From Tsuneonella amylolytica (GTDB lineage Bacteria > Pseudomonadota > Alphaproteobacteria > Sphingomonadales > Sphingomonadaceae), in the NCBI RefSeq assembly GCF_003626915.1, contig NZ_CP032570.1:310001-374000 (forward strand): a DNA stretch of 64,000 nucleotides, written 5' to 3'. This document shows, one piece after another, positions 35,797 through 43,817 of this stretch. Made by a program: the position numbers and the translations under genes. Each line of letters opens with the position of its first letter. Positions within the stretch are counted from its first letter, which is position 1. The notes under the pieces are model-generated. The model did no database searches and was not told the DNA's origin. It was given only the letters and a program-made list of their open reading frames with translations.

Positions 35797-36384
35797 CTAG
35801 CCCTGGACCGTCCAGTCGATAGGCTTGAAGCTGCCACCATTGGATGCGTAGGCGGAACAGGCGGTAAGACCAACGACGCAATCCATCCGTGCTTCGAAGA
35901 CGATCCGGTCGCCCGCCCTGCTGACGGGAGGATCCACCCTCAAGGTACCGCTGCCGGAGACCGGCACGTTCATGAATACGTTGAACGCACAAGGGATGGA
36001 ATCGGGTTCCACCCCCCACGGCTCCAGCGCCTTTGCGAGGTTGCCGAAGCACCCGCGATGAACGGGTTTGTCCTTGTAGAAATGGCGAAACGTCGCCTCG
36101 CTGCACGGGGTCAGCAGGAAGTCGTGCCGTCCGACAGTATCCTCGACGATCTCGAGCATCGGGTTCGAACGGTTCGACCACAGCGTCTTGCCGGTTGTGA
36201 GCGCGATCGTCTCCTCGTAATCGAAAGTCCGCCCGTTCGAGATCACCTCGCGCACGTCGGCGAGCGAATAGGCGAGAAGGTCCGAAACCTGCCCGCCTTC
36301 CGGATCGATTACCGTGAGCCGCTGTCCTTCGCGCAATTCGAACGCCGCGCCGGTCCGCGGCGCGATGCGATGTGTCTCGCTCAT
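35797..36384 (-). CDS. DUF1989 / urea-carboxylase-associated family protein
   Basis: 195-residue DUF1989 protein: QRLTVIDPEGGQVSDLLAY, LLTPCSEATFRHFY, HRGCFGNLAKAL and IPCAFNVFMNVPV, the conserved Cys/His/Asn positions of the family. Paired DUF1989 proteins (CgdA/CgdB) are carboxyguanidine deiminases; here only one copy is present and there is no urea or guanidine carboxylase beside it. ATG overlaps the YqcI stop (ATGA), so the two are translated together. The function proposed is inference: deimination or hydrolysis of a guanidino product made by the YqcI partner. Confidence 0.87.
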   Translation of the reverse strand: MSETHRIAPRTGAAFELREGQRLTVIDPEGGQVSDLLAYSLADVREVISNGRTFDYEETIALTTGKTLWSNRSNPMLEIVEDTVGRHDFLLTPCSEATFRHFYKDKPVHRGCFGNLAKALEPWGVEPDSIPCAFNVFMNVPVSGSGTLRVDPPVSRAGDRIVFEARMDCVVGLTACSAYASNGGSFKPIDWTVQG

Positions 36385-37064
36385 CCGCGCTTGTCCGAGA
36401 ACGGGCAGACCCAGTCCTCGCCCACAGCCCTGCCGCTGTACTGGCGCGCCGCGCTGGCGGTGCCGTGCTCGGCGAGCATCGGATTGATCGATCCGGCAAG
36501 CTTCTCATCACGGGTCAGGATGCGTTCGCGCATGCGTTCGTACTTGCCCTGCTCGCGCAGCATCTCGAACTGCTTGTGAGGGTTGAACACCAGCACCGGG
36601 CGGGAAAACCGCCGCGCCGGGCGCGAGGCACCGGGATGCAGCCCGACCACGAACAGCGCCTCGCCGCCGAAGCTCAATGCGAAGTGGGGATTCTGCGGGT
36701 CCGCGCTCACGCTGTCGTCGTAGCTCTGACCCAGCCAGACATCCTTGTCGGCCAGCGATTGCAGCCGTTCCCACATCAGGCGTTCGAACCGTGTTTCGGA
36801 GAGGTCGCCGGGTCCGTCGAAGATGACGGCGAAGCTGTGCAACTGTCCTTCGTCCCCCGCCCGCGCCCGGTTCCAATCGAGGATGGCCCGATGGATTTCG
36901 AGATCGTTCCACGCGCTGGCAAGGTGGCGTGCGTGCACGAGGGTGAGATTACCGCGCGCGACAGCTGCTTTGGCGCCGACGCAGGGAAAGTCCTCCCCCC
37001 GGATCCAATCCCTGAATTCATCGGCGAGCGCGATCCGCTCGTCCGGCCGTTCGAGTGTCAACAT
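36381..37064 (-). CDS. YqcI/YcgG-family heme-oxygenase-type protein
   Basis: About 227 residues. The family hallmarks are clear: DFPCVGAKAAVARGNLTLV near the N-terminus, ALFVVGLHPGASRPARRF, PVLVFNPHKQFEMLREQGKY, INPMLAEHG and the C-terminal ARQYSGRAVGEDWVCPF. Members include heme-dependent N-hydroxylases acting on guanidino groups, such as GntA of guanitoxin synthesis and, as I recall it, DcsA, which hydroxylates arginine in D-cycloserine synthesis. The substrate of this copy is unknown. The start ATG at 37064 lacks a good ribosome site. It lies 49 bases downstream of pgi and leads a three-gene unit. Confidence 0.85.
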   Translation of the reverse strand: MLTLERPDERIALADEFRDWIRGEDFPCVGAKAAVARGNLTLVHARHLASAWNDLEIHRAILDWNRARAGDEGQLHSFAVIFDGPGDLSETRFERLMWERLQSLADKDVWLGQSYDDSVSADPQNPHFALSFGGEALFVVGLHPGASRPARRFSRPVLVFNPHKQFEMLREQGKYERMRERILTRDEKLAGSINPMLAEHGTASAARQYSGRAVGEDWVCPFSDKRG

Positions 37065-37113
37065 GCGGGAGGAACGATCTGCGCAACAAACCGGTCCCCC
37101 AACCCTAAAAATG

Positions 37114-38637
37114 TTATGTGGATGCCAACCCCGCCGCCTCCAGCAGCGCCTCGGTGCTCGGGTCGAAATCGCTGTCGCCGCTCTCGATCTTGCGCGCGAT
37201 GGCCTTGCCCAGTTCGACGCCGAACTGGTCGAACGGGTTGATGCCGGCCAGCACGGCATTCGCGAACGTGCGATGTTCGTGGAAGGCTATCAGCGCGCCC
37301 AGCGTGGCGGCGTCGATGTCGTCGACGAGGATCGTCGCGCTCGGCCGGTCGCCGGGATAGTTGCGGGCCGGGTCCTCGCCCTTGGCGCCCTGCATCAGTG
37401 CCGCGCCTTGCGCGAAGCAGTTCATCAGCAGGATGCGGTGATGGTCGGGTGTAAGCGCGTCGCCGGGCTCAATGCTCGCGATGAAATCGACCGGGATTTC
37501 GACCGTGCCCTGATGGAGGAGCTGGAACACCGCGTGCTGCGCATCGGTGCCCACCCCGCCCCAGGTGACCGGCGCGGTCGGGCCGGAGACGGGCGCGCCG
37601 TCCGCCGTCACGCGCTTGCCGTTCGATTCCATCTCGAGCTGCTGGAGGTAGTCGGGAAACAGCGCCAGCCGCTCGTCGTAGGCGAACACGGCGCGGGTCT
37701 GGCACCCGCGGACCCCGGTGTAGAAGCGGTCGGCGAAGGCGGCGCGCAAGCAGAGGTTCGCCCGTCCGTCGGTGTCGCGGAAATGCTCGTCCACCGCCCG
37801 CGCGCCCGCCAGCATCGCGTCAAACTCCGCCCAGCCCACCGCCAGCGCGACCGGAAAGCCGATGCTGCTCCATAGGGAGTAGCGCCCGCCCACGCTCTCG
37901 GGGAAGGGCAGCACGCGGGTTTCGTCCACCCCCCATTCGACCGCCTTGTCCGGGCTGGCGGTCAGCGCGACGACTCGGCCATAGGGATCTGCGACCCCGC
38001 CGTCCTTCAACCAGTCGAGCGCGCTCTCGGCGTTGGTCATCGTCTCGATCGTGGTGAAGGTCTTGCTCGCCACCGCGATCATGGTGGTGGCGGGATCGCA
38101 GGCTTCGAACGCCGCCTCCAGCGCCAGCCCGTCGATGTTCGAGACAACGTGGACGTCGACCTCGGCATTCTCGCGCGCCAGAGCGTCGATCGCCAGTTTC
38201 GGGCCGAGCGCGCTGCCGCCGATGCCGATATGGATGAGGTGCCGCACCTCGCCCAAAGCGCCGCCGTGGATCGCTTCCACCAGCATCGCCATGCGGTGAT
38301 GCAGGGCGGCCGCTTCCTCGACCGCGAGATCGCTGCCGACGCCGCGCTGCGCGGTGTGTTCGGCGGCGCGGCCTTCGGTAATGTTGACCGCTTTTCCGGC
38401 AAGCAGCGCGGCCCGCCTGCCCGCGAAGTCGCGCGCCTCGGCGAAGGTTTCGAAGGCGGCCATGAGGTCGTCCGACAGGTGCGTCTTCGACCAGTCGAAC
38501 AGCGCCCCGGTCTCGCCCCACTCCAGCCGGGTGGCGAGCTTGCCGACCCGGTCGGCGTCGCGCTCGAAGAGCTCGCCCAGCGTGAGCACCGGGCAGGCCT
38601 CGACCGTCTGCCATGCCTGTTCGACCGCGTCGCTCAC
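37114..38637 (-). CDS. pgi: Glucose-6-phosphate isomerase
   Basis: Interconverts glucose-6-phosphate and fructose-6-phosphate. 507 residues with sugar-phosphate-binding IGIGGSALGPKLAIDAL and SKTFTTIETMTNAESAL, catalytic-region GGRYSLWSSIGFPVALA, and the C-terminal INPFDQFGVELGKAIA. Start is GTG with AAGGA about 9 bases upstream. It is divergent from lepB, with 156 bases between the starts. Confidence 0.96.
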   Translation of the reverse strand: MSDAVEQAWQTVEACPVLTLGELFERDADRVGKLATRLEWGETGALFDWSKTHLSDDLMAAFETFAEARDFAGRRAALLAGKAVNITEGRAAEHTAQRGVGSDLAVEEAAALHHRMAMLVEAIHGGALGEVRHLIHIGIGGSALGPKLAIDALARENAEVDVHVVSNIDGLALEAAFEACDPATTMIAVASKTFTTIETMTNAESALDWLKDGGVADPYGRVVALTASPDKAVEWGVDETRVLPFPESVGGRYSLWSSIGFPVALAVGWAEFDAMLAGARAVDEHFRDTDGRANLCLRAAFADRFYTGVRGCQTRAVFAYDERLALFPDYLQQLEMESNGKRVTADGAPVSGPTAPVTWGGVGTDAQHAVFQLLHQGTVEIPVDFIASIEPGDALTPDHHRILLMNCFAQGAALMQGAKGEDPARNYPGDRPSATILVDDIDAATLGALIAFHEHRTFANAVLAGINPFDQFGVELGKAIARKIESGDSDFDPSTEALLEAAGLAST

Positions 38638-38793
38638 CGCAAAAATCCTTTCCTACCGGGGTTCCGACCGCCTAGGGAAAGCGCCGATGTTTGCAAGCAC
38701 CCTCGCCCCTTTGACAGCCGATGCCGCAGCGCTCCTTCCGGCCGCCGCGGCTTTGCTCCCTGGACTGTGTGACATGTGTGACAGGGCCGCCGC

Positions 38794-39627
38794 ATGACGG
38801 TGCCCGCCGCACCTCGAAACCCCGGCGGCGAACAGCCCGCGGCCGAAACGGACAAGGAAACGCTCGGCAGCTTCGCGTGGTTCGTGCTGAAGCTGGTGAT
38901 TGCCGTCGCGATCTTCCGCAGCTTCTTCTTCACGCCCTTCACCATCCCCAGCGAATCGATGCTGCCCGGCCTGATGAACGGGGACTATCTCGTCGCGCAA
39001 AAGTGGCCCTATGGCTATTCGCGCTGGTCCCTGCCATTCGCGGTGCCGCTGATCCCGGGGAAGATCTTCGCGCACGATCCCGAGCGTGGCGACGTGGTGA
39101 TCTTCAAGCATCCGGTGGACAAGGTCGACTACATCAAGCGCGCGATCGGCCTGCCGGGCGATACGGTGGCGGTCCGCGATGGTCAGGTCATCCTCAACGG
39201 CCAGCCGGTCAGGCGCGAGCGTATCGCCGATTTCGCTCTGCCCATGAGCGCCAACACCGGCTGCACCTGGGGCGGCAAGGTCGTGCCGGCGCGCGGCGGC
39301 CAGGCCTGCGTCTATGCCCGCTTCCGCGAGACGCTGCCGTCGGGACGCAGTTTCGAAACGCTCGATTTCGGGCGCACGCCGCAGGACGATTTCGGCCCGG
39401 TCGTCGTGCCGGAAGGTTCGGTGTTCATGATGGGCGACAACCGCGACAACTCCTCCGACAGCCGTTTCCCTGCAATTCCCGGCCAGGGCATCGGCATGGT
39501 GCCGGAAGAGCTGCTGGTCGGCCGCGCCGCCGCGGTGCTGTGGTCGACCGACGGATCGGCGAGCTGGATCAACCCGGTCAGCTGGTTCACCGCCGCGCGG
39601 TGGGACCGGGTGGGCGACGGGCTGTGA
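38794..39627 (+). CDS. lepB: Signal peptidase I
   Basis: Membrane-bound protease that removes signal peptides. 277 residues: an N-terminal anchor at about 28-46, catalytic Ser55 in TIPSESMLPG and Lys115 in DYIKRAIGLPGD, then MMGDNRDNSSDSR. A Pro/Glu-rich cytoplasmic N-terminus of 25 residues precedes the anchor. Its stop overlaps rnc GTG (GTGA), so lepB-rnc-era form one coupled unit. Confidence 0.95.
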   Translation: MTVPAAPRNPGGEQPAAETDKETLGSFAWFVLKLVIAVAIFRSFFFTPFTIPSESMLPGLMNGDYLVAQKWPYGYSRWSLPFAVPLIPGKIFAHDPERGDVVIFKHPVDKVDYIKRAIGLPGDTVAVRDGQVILNGQPVRRERIADFALPMSANTGCTWGGKVVPARGGQACVYARFRETLPSGRSFETLDFGRTPQDDFGPVVVPEGSVFMMGDNRDNSSDSRFPAIPGQGIGMVPEELLVGRAAAVLWSTDGSASWINPVSWFTAARWDRVGDGL

Positions 39628-40298
39628 CCGCCCTGCTCGAACCCGCCACGCGCAAGTGGCTGGCCGACAGCGGCTTCACCGTGCGCGACGAAGGGATGTG
39701 GCGCGCCGCGCTGACCCACGGCAGCACCGGCGATGCCGAAAACTACGAACGGCTGGAATGGCTGGGCGACCGCGTGCTCGGCCTCTCGATTTCCGAATGG
39801 CTGTTCCACGACAGCGGCCAGGCCGAAGGGCACCTCGCCCAGCGCCTCAACGCGCTCGTCAGCCGCGATACCTGCGCCTGCTGCGCGCGCGAGATCGGGG
39901 TGCCGGACCACGTTCGCCTGGGCAAGCAGGCGCGCGACGACGGCGCGGCCGACAGCGACAACGTGCTGGGCGACGTGATGGAGGCACTGCTCGGCGCGAA
40001 CTTCCTCGACGCCGGGTTCGACGCAACGCGCGACCTCGTCCGCCTGCTCTGGGCAGACGCGGTCGACGGTCGCCGCGGCCGGTCGAAGCATCCCAAGTCC
40101 GCGTTGCAGGAATGGGCTGCGGGCAACCGGCGCAAGGCCCCCGAATACGACCTCGTCGATCGGTCGGGCCCCGACCACAACGCCAGCTTCACCGTCCGCG
40201 TGCGGGTGCACAACGTGGGCGAGGTCGAGGGCAAGGCATCGAGCAAGCAGGCCGCCGAAACCGCCGCGGCCAAGGCATTCATGGAGCGATACGGATGA
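39624..40298 (+). CDS. rnc: Ribonuclease III
   Basis: Double-strand RNA endonuclease that matures rRNA. 224 residues: RNase III domain with signature NYERLEWLGDRVLGLSISEW (the usual form is NERLEFLGDRVL; Tyr and Trp substitutions here), acidic DVMEALLGANFLDAG, and a C-terminal dsRBD with KSALQEWAA and GKASSKQAAETAAAKAF. Start is GTG within the lepB stop; the stop overlaps era ATG. Confidence 0.95.
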   Translation: MTALLEPATRKWLADSGFTVRDEGMWRAALTHGSTGDAENYERLEWLGDRVLGLSISEWLFHDSGQAEGHLAQRLNALVSRDTCACCAREIGVPDHVRLGKQARDDGAADSDNVLGDVMEALLGANFLDAGFDATRDLVRLLWADAVDGRRGRSKHPKSALQEWAAGNRRKAPEYDLVDRSGPDHNASFTVRVRVHNVGEVEGKASSKQAAETAAAKAFMERYG

Positions 40299-41188
40299 CC
40301 ACTCGCTGCGGCTTCGTCGCCGTCATCGGCGCGCCCAATGCGGGCAAGTCGACCCTCGTCAACGCGCTCGTCGGCCAGAAGGTCGCGATCGTCAGCGCCA
40401 AGGCGCAGACCACCCGCGCGCGCCTGATGGGTATCGCGCTGGAAGGCGAGGCCCAGATGGTGCTGGTCGATACCCCTGGCATTTTCGAGCCCCGCCGGCG
40501 GCTCGACCGCGCGATGGTCGGCGCCGCATGGGAGGGGGCCGAGGCTGCCGACGCGGTGCTGCTGGTGGTCGATCCGGTCAAGCAGCGCCGGCGTGAGCTC
40601 GAACCGCTGCTGGAATCGCTGGCGAACCGGCCGGAGCGCAAGATCCTCGTCCTCAACAAGGTCGACGTCGCGAAGAAGGAACCGCTCCTCGCGCTCGCGC
40701 AGGACCTCGGCACCAAGGTCGATTTCGCCGAGGTGTTCTTCGTCTCCGCGCTGACCGGAGACGGCGTGCCCGAAATGAAGGCGGCGCTGGCCGCGATGAT
40801 GCCCGAGGGCGAGTGGGTCTATCCCGAAGACCAGGTGTCCGACGCCAGCGAGCGCCTGCTCGCCTGCGAGATCACCCGCGAACAGCTCTACCGGCAGTTG
40901 CACGAGGAACTCCCCTACGACAGCGCGGTGCGGCCCGAGAAGTATGTCGAGCGCAAGGACGGCAGTGTCGAGATCCACCAGCAGATCGTCGTCACCCGCG
41001 ACAACCAGCGCGCGATCGTACTGGGCAAGGGCGGCAGCCGCATCAAGGAAATCGGCTCCGCCGCCCGCGCGGAACTGAGCGAACTGCTCGGCCGCAAGGT
41101 CCACCTGTTCCTCCACGTCAAGACCGAGGAGAACTGGGCCGAAAGCCGCGAGATCTATGAGGAGATCGGGCTCGAATGGGTGCGGTAA
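40295..41188 (+). CDS. era: GTPase Era
   Basis: Ribosome-associated GTPase that helps 16S rRNA maturation. 297 residues with G1 GAPNAGKST (12-20), G3 DTPG, G4 NKVD and a C-terminal KH domain containing IVLGKGGSRIKEIG. ATG overlaps the rnc stop by four bases. Its last 13 bases overlap the AraC regulator start. Confidence 0.96.
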   Translation: MTTRCGFVAVIGAPNAGKSTLVNALVGQKVAIVSAKAQTTRARLMGIALEGEAQMVLVDTPGIFEPRRRLDRAMVGAAWEGAEAADAVLLVVDPVKQRRRELEPLLESLANRPERKILVLNKVDVAKKEPLLALAQDLGTKVDFAEVFFVSALTGDGVPEMKAALAAMMPEGEWVYPEDQVSDASERLLACEITREQLYRQLHEELPYDSAVRPEKYVERKDGSVEIHQQIVVTRDNQRAIVLGKGGSRIKEIGSAARAELSELLGRKVHLFLHVKTEENWAESREIYEEIGLEWVR

Positions 41189-42138
41189 CCCGCAAGCTCA
41201 TCGAATCCGGCTCTCACGTCCCCGGGGTCGATCCGGCAACCTTCCAACTCCCGTTCGATACCGCGCTTCGCTACGAACGGGCGGGCGAGGAATTGCAACC
41301 TTACGTCGCCGACTATCACGTGCTCGATTCGATCCGGCCGCCCGGCTGGGTTTCGTCGGAGATCATGCTGCCGGGCGGCCCGGCGATCCGGTTCATACTC
41401 GAGGATCACGACTTCGATCTGGCGATCGGTTCCGGGCCGCACGGACCTCTGCCGAAGGCATCGCTCTACGGCTCCCTGAGCCGAAGCGCTAAAATGCGCG
41501 TCGGCCCGGGAGGTGTGACGATCGGTGTCTCGCTGACGCCGCTGGGGCTCGCCAGGATTGCCGGAACGGACGCCGACCGCCTGCGCGACACGGTGGTCCC
41601 GCTGGAATCGGTGATCGATCCCGCACTGGTTGGAAGCATTCAGAACGATCTCAAGGCCAGCGATCGGGGGCCCGGCGTAAAGGCCGTTCTCGATGCGCAT
41701 CTTCGCGTTATTTTCGTCCGCTCGCATCCCCACGACGATGCCATCCAGCGCATCTCGGCGGTCATCGCGAAACCCGGCGTATCCTCGGTCGCGGAAGCGC
41801 GCGAATTGTCCGGTATGTCGAAGAGACAGTTCGAGCGCCTGACCAAACGGTATTTCGGCTTTCCCCCCAAACTGCTGCTGCGCCGCGCTCGCCTGCTCCG
41901 GTCGATCATCGCACTGAAGATGGCGGGCGAACCGTACGACATGCGCGTGCTCGAGGACGAATACTTCGACCACTCCCACTTCACCCGGGACTCCCACCGG
42001 TTTCTCGGGATGTCGCCCTTGCGGTTCCTGCGAACGCCGTCGCCGTATCGCGATGCGGCGCTGCGGGCGCGATCGATCGTCCTCGGATCGGCCGTAGCGG
42101 CGCTCGACGCTACGGTCGAATCGAAGACGGCGGCCTAG
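41176..42138 (+). CDS. AraC-family transcriptional regulator
   Basis: 320 residues. The C-terminal about 100 residues are an AraC helix-turn-helix pair (SSVAEARELSGMSKRQFERL and DHSHFTRDSHRFLGMSPLRF). The N-terminal sensor domain is not a clear cupin and resembles other regulators of the same length. It overlaps era by 13 bases and its stop overlaps the convergent MFS gene, whose expression it may control. The inducer is unknown. Confidence 0.9.
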   Translation: MGAVTRKLIESGSHVPGVDPATFQLPFDTALRYERAGEELQPYVADYHVLDSIRPPGWVSSEIMLPGGPAIRFILEDHDFDLAIGSGPHGPLPKASLYGSLSRSAKMRVGPGGVTIGVSLTPLGLARIAGTDADRLRDTVVPLESVIDPALVGSIQNDLKASDRGPGVKAVLDAHLRVIFVRSHPHDDAIQRISAVIAKPGVSSVAEARELSGMSKRQFERLTKRYFGFPPKLLLRRARLLRSIIALKMAGEPYDMRVLEDEYFDHSHFTRDSHRFLGMSPLRFLRTPSPYRDAALRARSIVLGSAVAALDATVESKTAA

Positions 42139-43589
42139 CGCACTAAATCGTGATGGCGGCGCGCGCGCACCAACGTCGCGCCGGTCGCCCTGAACCGCAC
42201 CGCGCTGGTCACGAGCGCGACGGCGGCGAGTGCGGCCGCGACGAGCGCCGGGGTTGGACCGAGGCCGAGGCCCATCGCCAGCACCAGACCGACGAGCGCC
42301 GCCCCGGTCGACTGGCCGAACAGCCGTGCGGTCGACAGCAGGCCGCCCGCCGCCGCGGAACGATCCTTCGGTGCCTCACCGATCATCAGCCGCGAGTTGG
42401 GGGCGAGGAACAGCCCGAACCCGAGCGCCGACAGCGACAAGCGCCAGCCGATCTGGAACGCGTCGGCATCGGCAGGCATGAAGGCGGCGAACGCCAGCCC
42501 GACCATCGCTATGGCCATGCCCGCCACGCCCATCACCGACGGCGAAATCCTGTCCGACAACCATCCGGCCGCCGGCGCCACGAACAGCATCGTCAGCGGA
42601 TAGGGCATGAGGAGAAGGCCCGCTTCTTCGGGGGAGTAGCCCATCCCCTGCTGCAGCTTGAACGGCAGCGCCACGATCAGCATCGCCGACCCGACGAAGG
42701 CCGCGACCGCGGCGATCACCGAGAACCCGATCGCGGGCTGTGCCATGAGGTCCACCGGCATGACGGGGCGCTCCACCTTTCGCTCGCGCAGGTAGAGCAG
42801 CCATGCCGCGGCGCAACCGGCCGCGAATGCCGCGCCCCCGAGGGCCGGACTGTCGTGGGTCGCCACCGCGAGACCGCCGATCAGCAGCAGCACCGTCACC
42901 GCGCTGCCGACCGCGCCGCCCCAGTCGATGACGCCCGTGCGCGGTTCCGGCTCGGGCAGCGACCGCCCGAGCGCCAGCGAGACGAGTGCGAGCGGCGCGG
43001 CCACCACGAACACCCAGTGCCAGTCGAACCGTTCGGTGATGAACCCGCCCAGAGTCGGTGCGATCGCATACGACGTCGCCACGATCACGCTGTTGATGCC
43101 GAGCCCGCTGCCGAGGGTTTTCGACGGATAGATCGTGCGCAGCATCGCGGCCGATACCGACAGCGCGATGCCGGCCCCGATGGCCTGCCCCGCCCTCACC
43201 AGCAGCAGTTCCCAGAAGCTCGTCACGAAGAACGCCGCCGCCGAGGCGAGGCAGAACAACACCTGTCCGATCTGGTAAAGCGTTCGGTGACCGATCCGAT
43301 CGCCGATCGTCGCGAACGGCAACAGGACCATCACCATCGCCAGCTGGTAGACCGTGATCACGTTCGTCGAGGCGCCGCTGCTGACGCCGAGGTCGCGTGC
43401 GATCGTCGGCAGGGCAACGTTGGCGATCGCCCCGTCGACCACGAACAGCGCGGTGCCGAAGCTGATCGCCACGATCGCCCAGATGCGGCGCGGCATCGGA
43501 AGCCCGTCGAAATCCGCATCGGACGCAAATGCCACGTCGTCCGTCGTATGCATCTCGGCCGATCCGGTTTCGCTTCGCACCTGCAACAT
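42135..43589 (-). CDS. MFS drug-efflux transporter, DHA2 (14-TMS) type
   Basis: 484 residues with about 14 membrane helices. The DHA2 pattern includes GDRIGHRTLYQIGQVLF after helix 2 and the motif GAGIALSVSAAML in helix 5. The likely role is proton-driven export of drugs or metabolites. The first ATG (43589) lacks a ribosome site; ATG 43553 (MHTTDDVAFAS) is equally possible. It converges with the AraC gene with a 4-base overlap. Confidence 0.9.
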   Translation of the reverse strand: MLQVRSETGSAEMHTTDDVAFASDADFDGLPMPRRIWAIVAISFGTALFVVDGAIANVALPTIARDLGVSSGASTNVITVYQLAMVMVLLPFATIGDRIGHRTLYQIGQVLFCLASAAAFFVTSFWELLLVRAGQAIGAGIALSVSAAMLRTIYPSKTLGSGLGINSVIVATSYAIAPTLGGFITERFDWHWVFVVAAPLALVSLALGRSLPEPEPRTGVIDWGGAVGSAVTVLLLIGGLAVATHDSPALGGAAFAAGCAAAWLLYLRERKVERPVMPVDLMAQPAIGFSVIAAVAAFVGSAMLIVALPFKLQQGMGYSPEEAGLLLMPYPLTMLFVAPAAGWLSDRISPSVMGVAGMAIAMVGLAFAAFMPADADAFQIGWRLSLSALGFGLFLAPNSRLMIGEAPKDRSAAAGGLLSTARLFGQSTGAALVGLVLAMGLGLGPTPALVAAALAAVALVTSAVRFRATGATLVRARRHHDLVR

Positions 43590-43634
43590 GCAGCGGGAAC
43601 CGGTGCAGCGGTGAAAAGGTCCCGCCGCTGCCTC

Positions 43635-43817
43635 CTAGCGTTTCTTGGCGATCTCGATCCCGTTCTTCTTGGCGAAGTCCTTGGTCGATTCCTCGCTGCG
43701 ATTGAGCGCCTTGGCGATCTCCTTCAGGCCCTTCCCCTTGCCCGCCAGCGTACGCAGCGTGCCGGCTTCATCGGCCTTCCACGGCTGCTTGTGGCGCTCG
43801 AAATGTTCCTTCGCCAT
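43635..43817 (-). CDS. Small HTH-like basic protein downstream of topA
   Basis: 60 residues: MAKEHFERHKQPWKADEAGT, then LAGKGKGLKEIAKALNRSEE and KKNGIEIAKKR. The middle reads like a helix-turn-helix (LKEIAKALNRSEESTKDFA), and the protein is strongly basic, so it may bind nucleic acid. ATG overlaps the topA stop by one base (TGATG), so it is co-translated with topA. Function unknown. Confidence 0.78.
   Translation of the reverse strand: MAKEHFERHKQPWKADEAGTLRTLAGKGKGLKEIAKALNRSEESTKDFAKKNGIEIAKKR

Noticed and set aside
38711..38793. TTGACA at 38711 as the lepB promoter -35 box
   Set aside because: I could not find a convincing -10 hexamer at normal spacing, so it is not listed as a feature.
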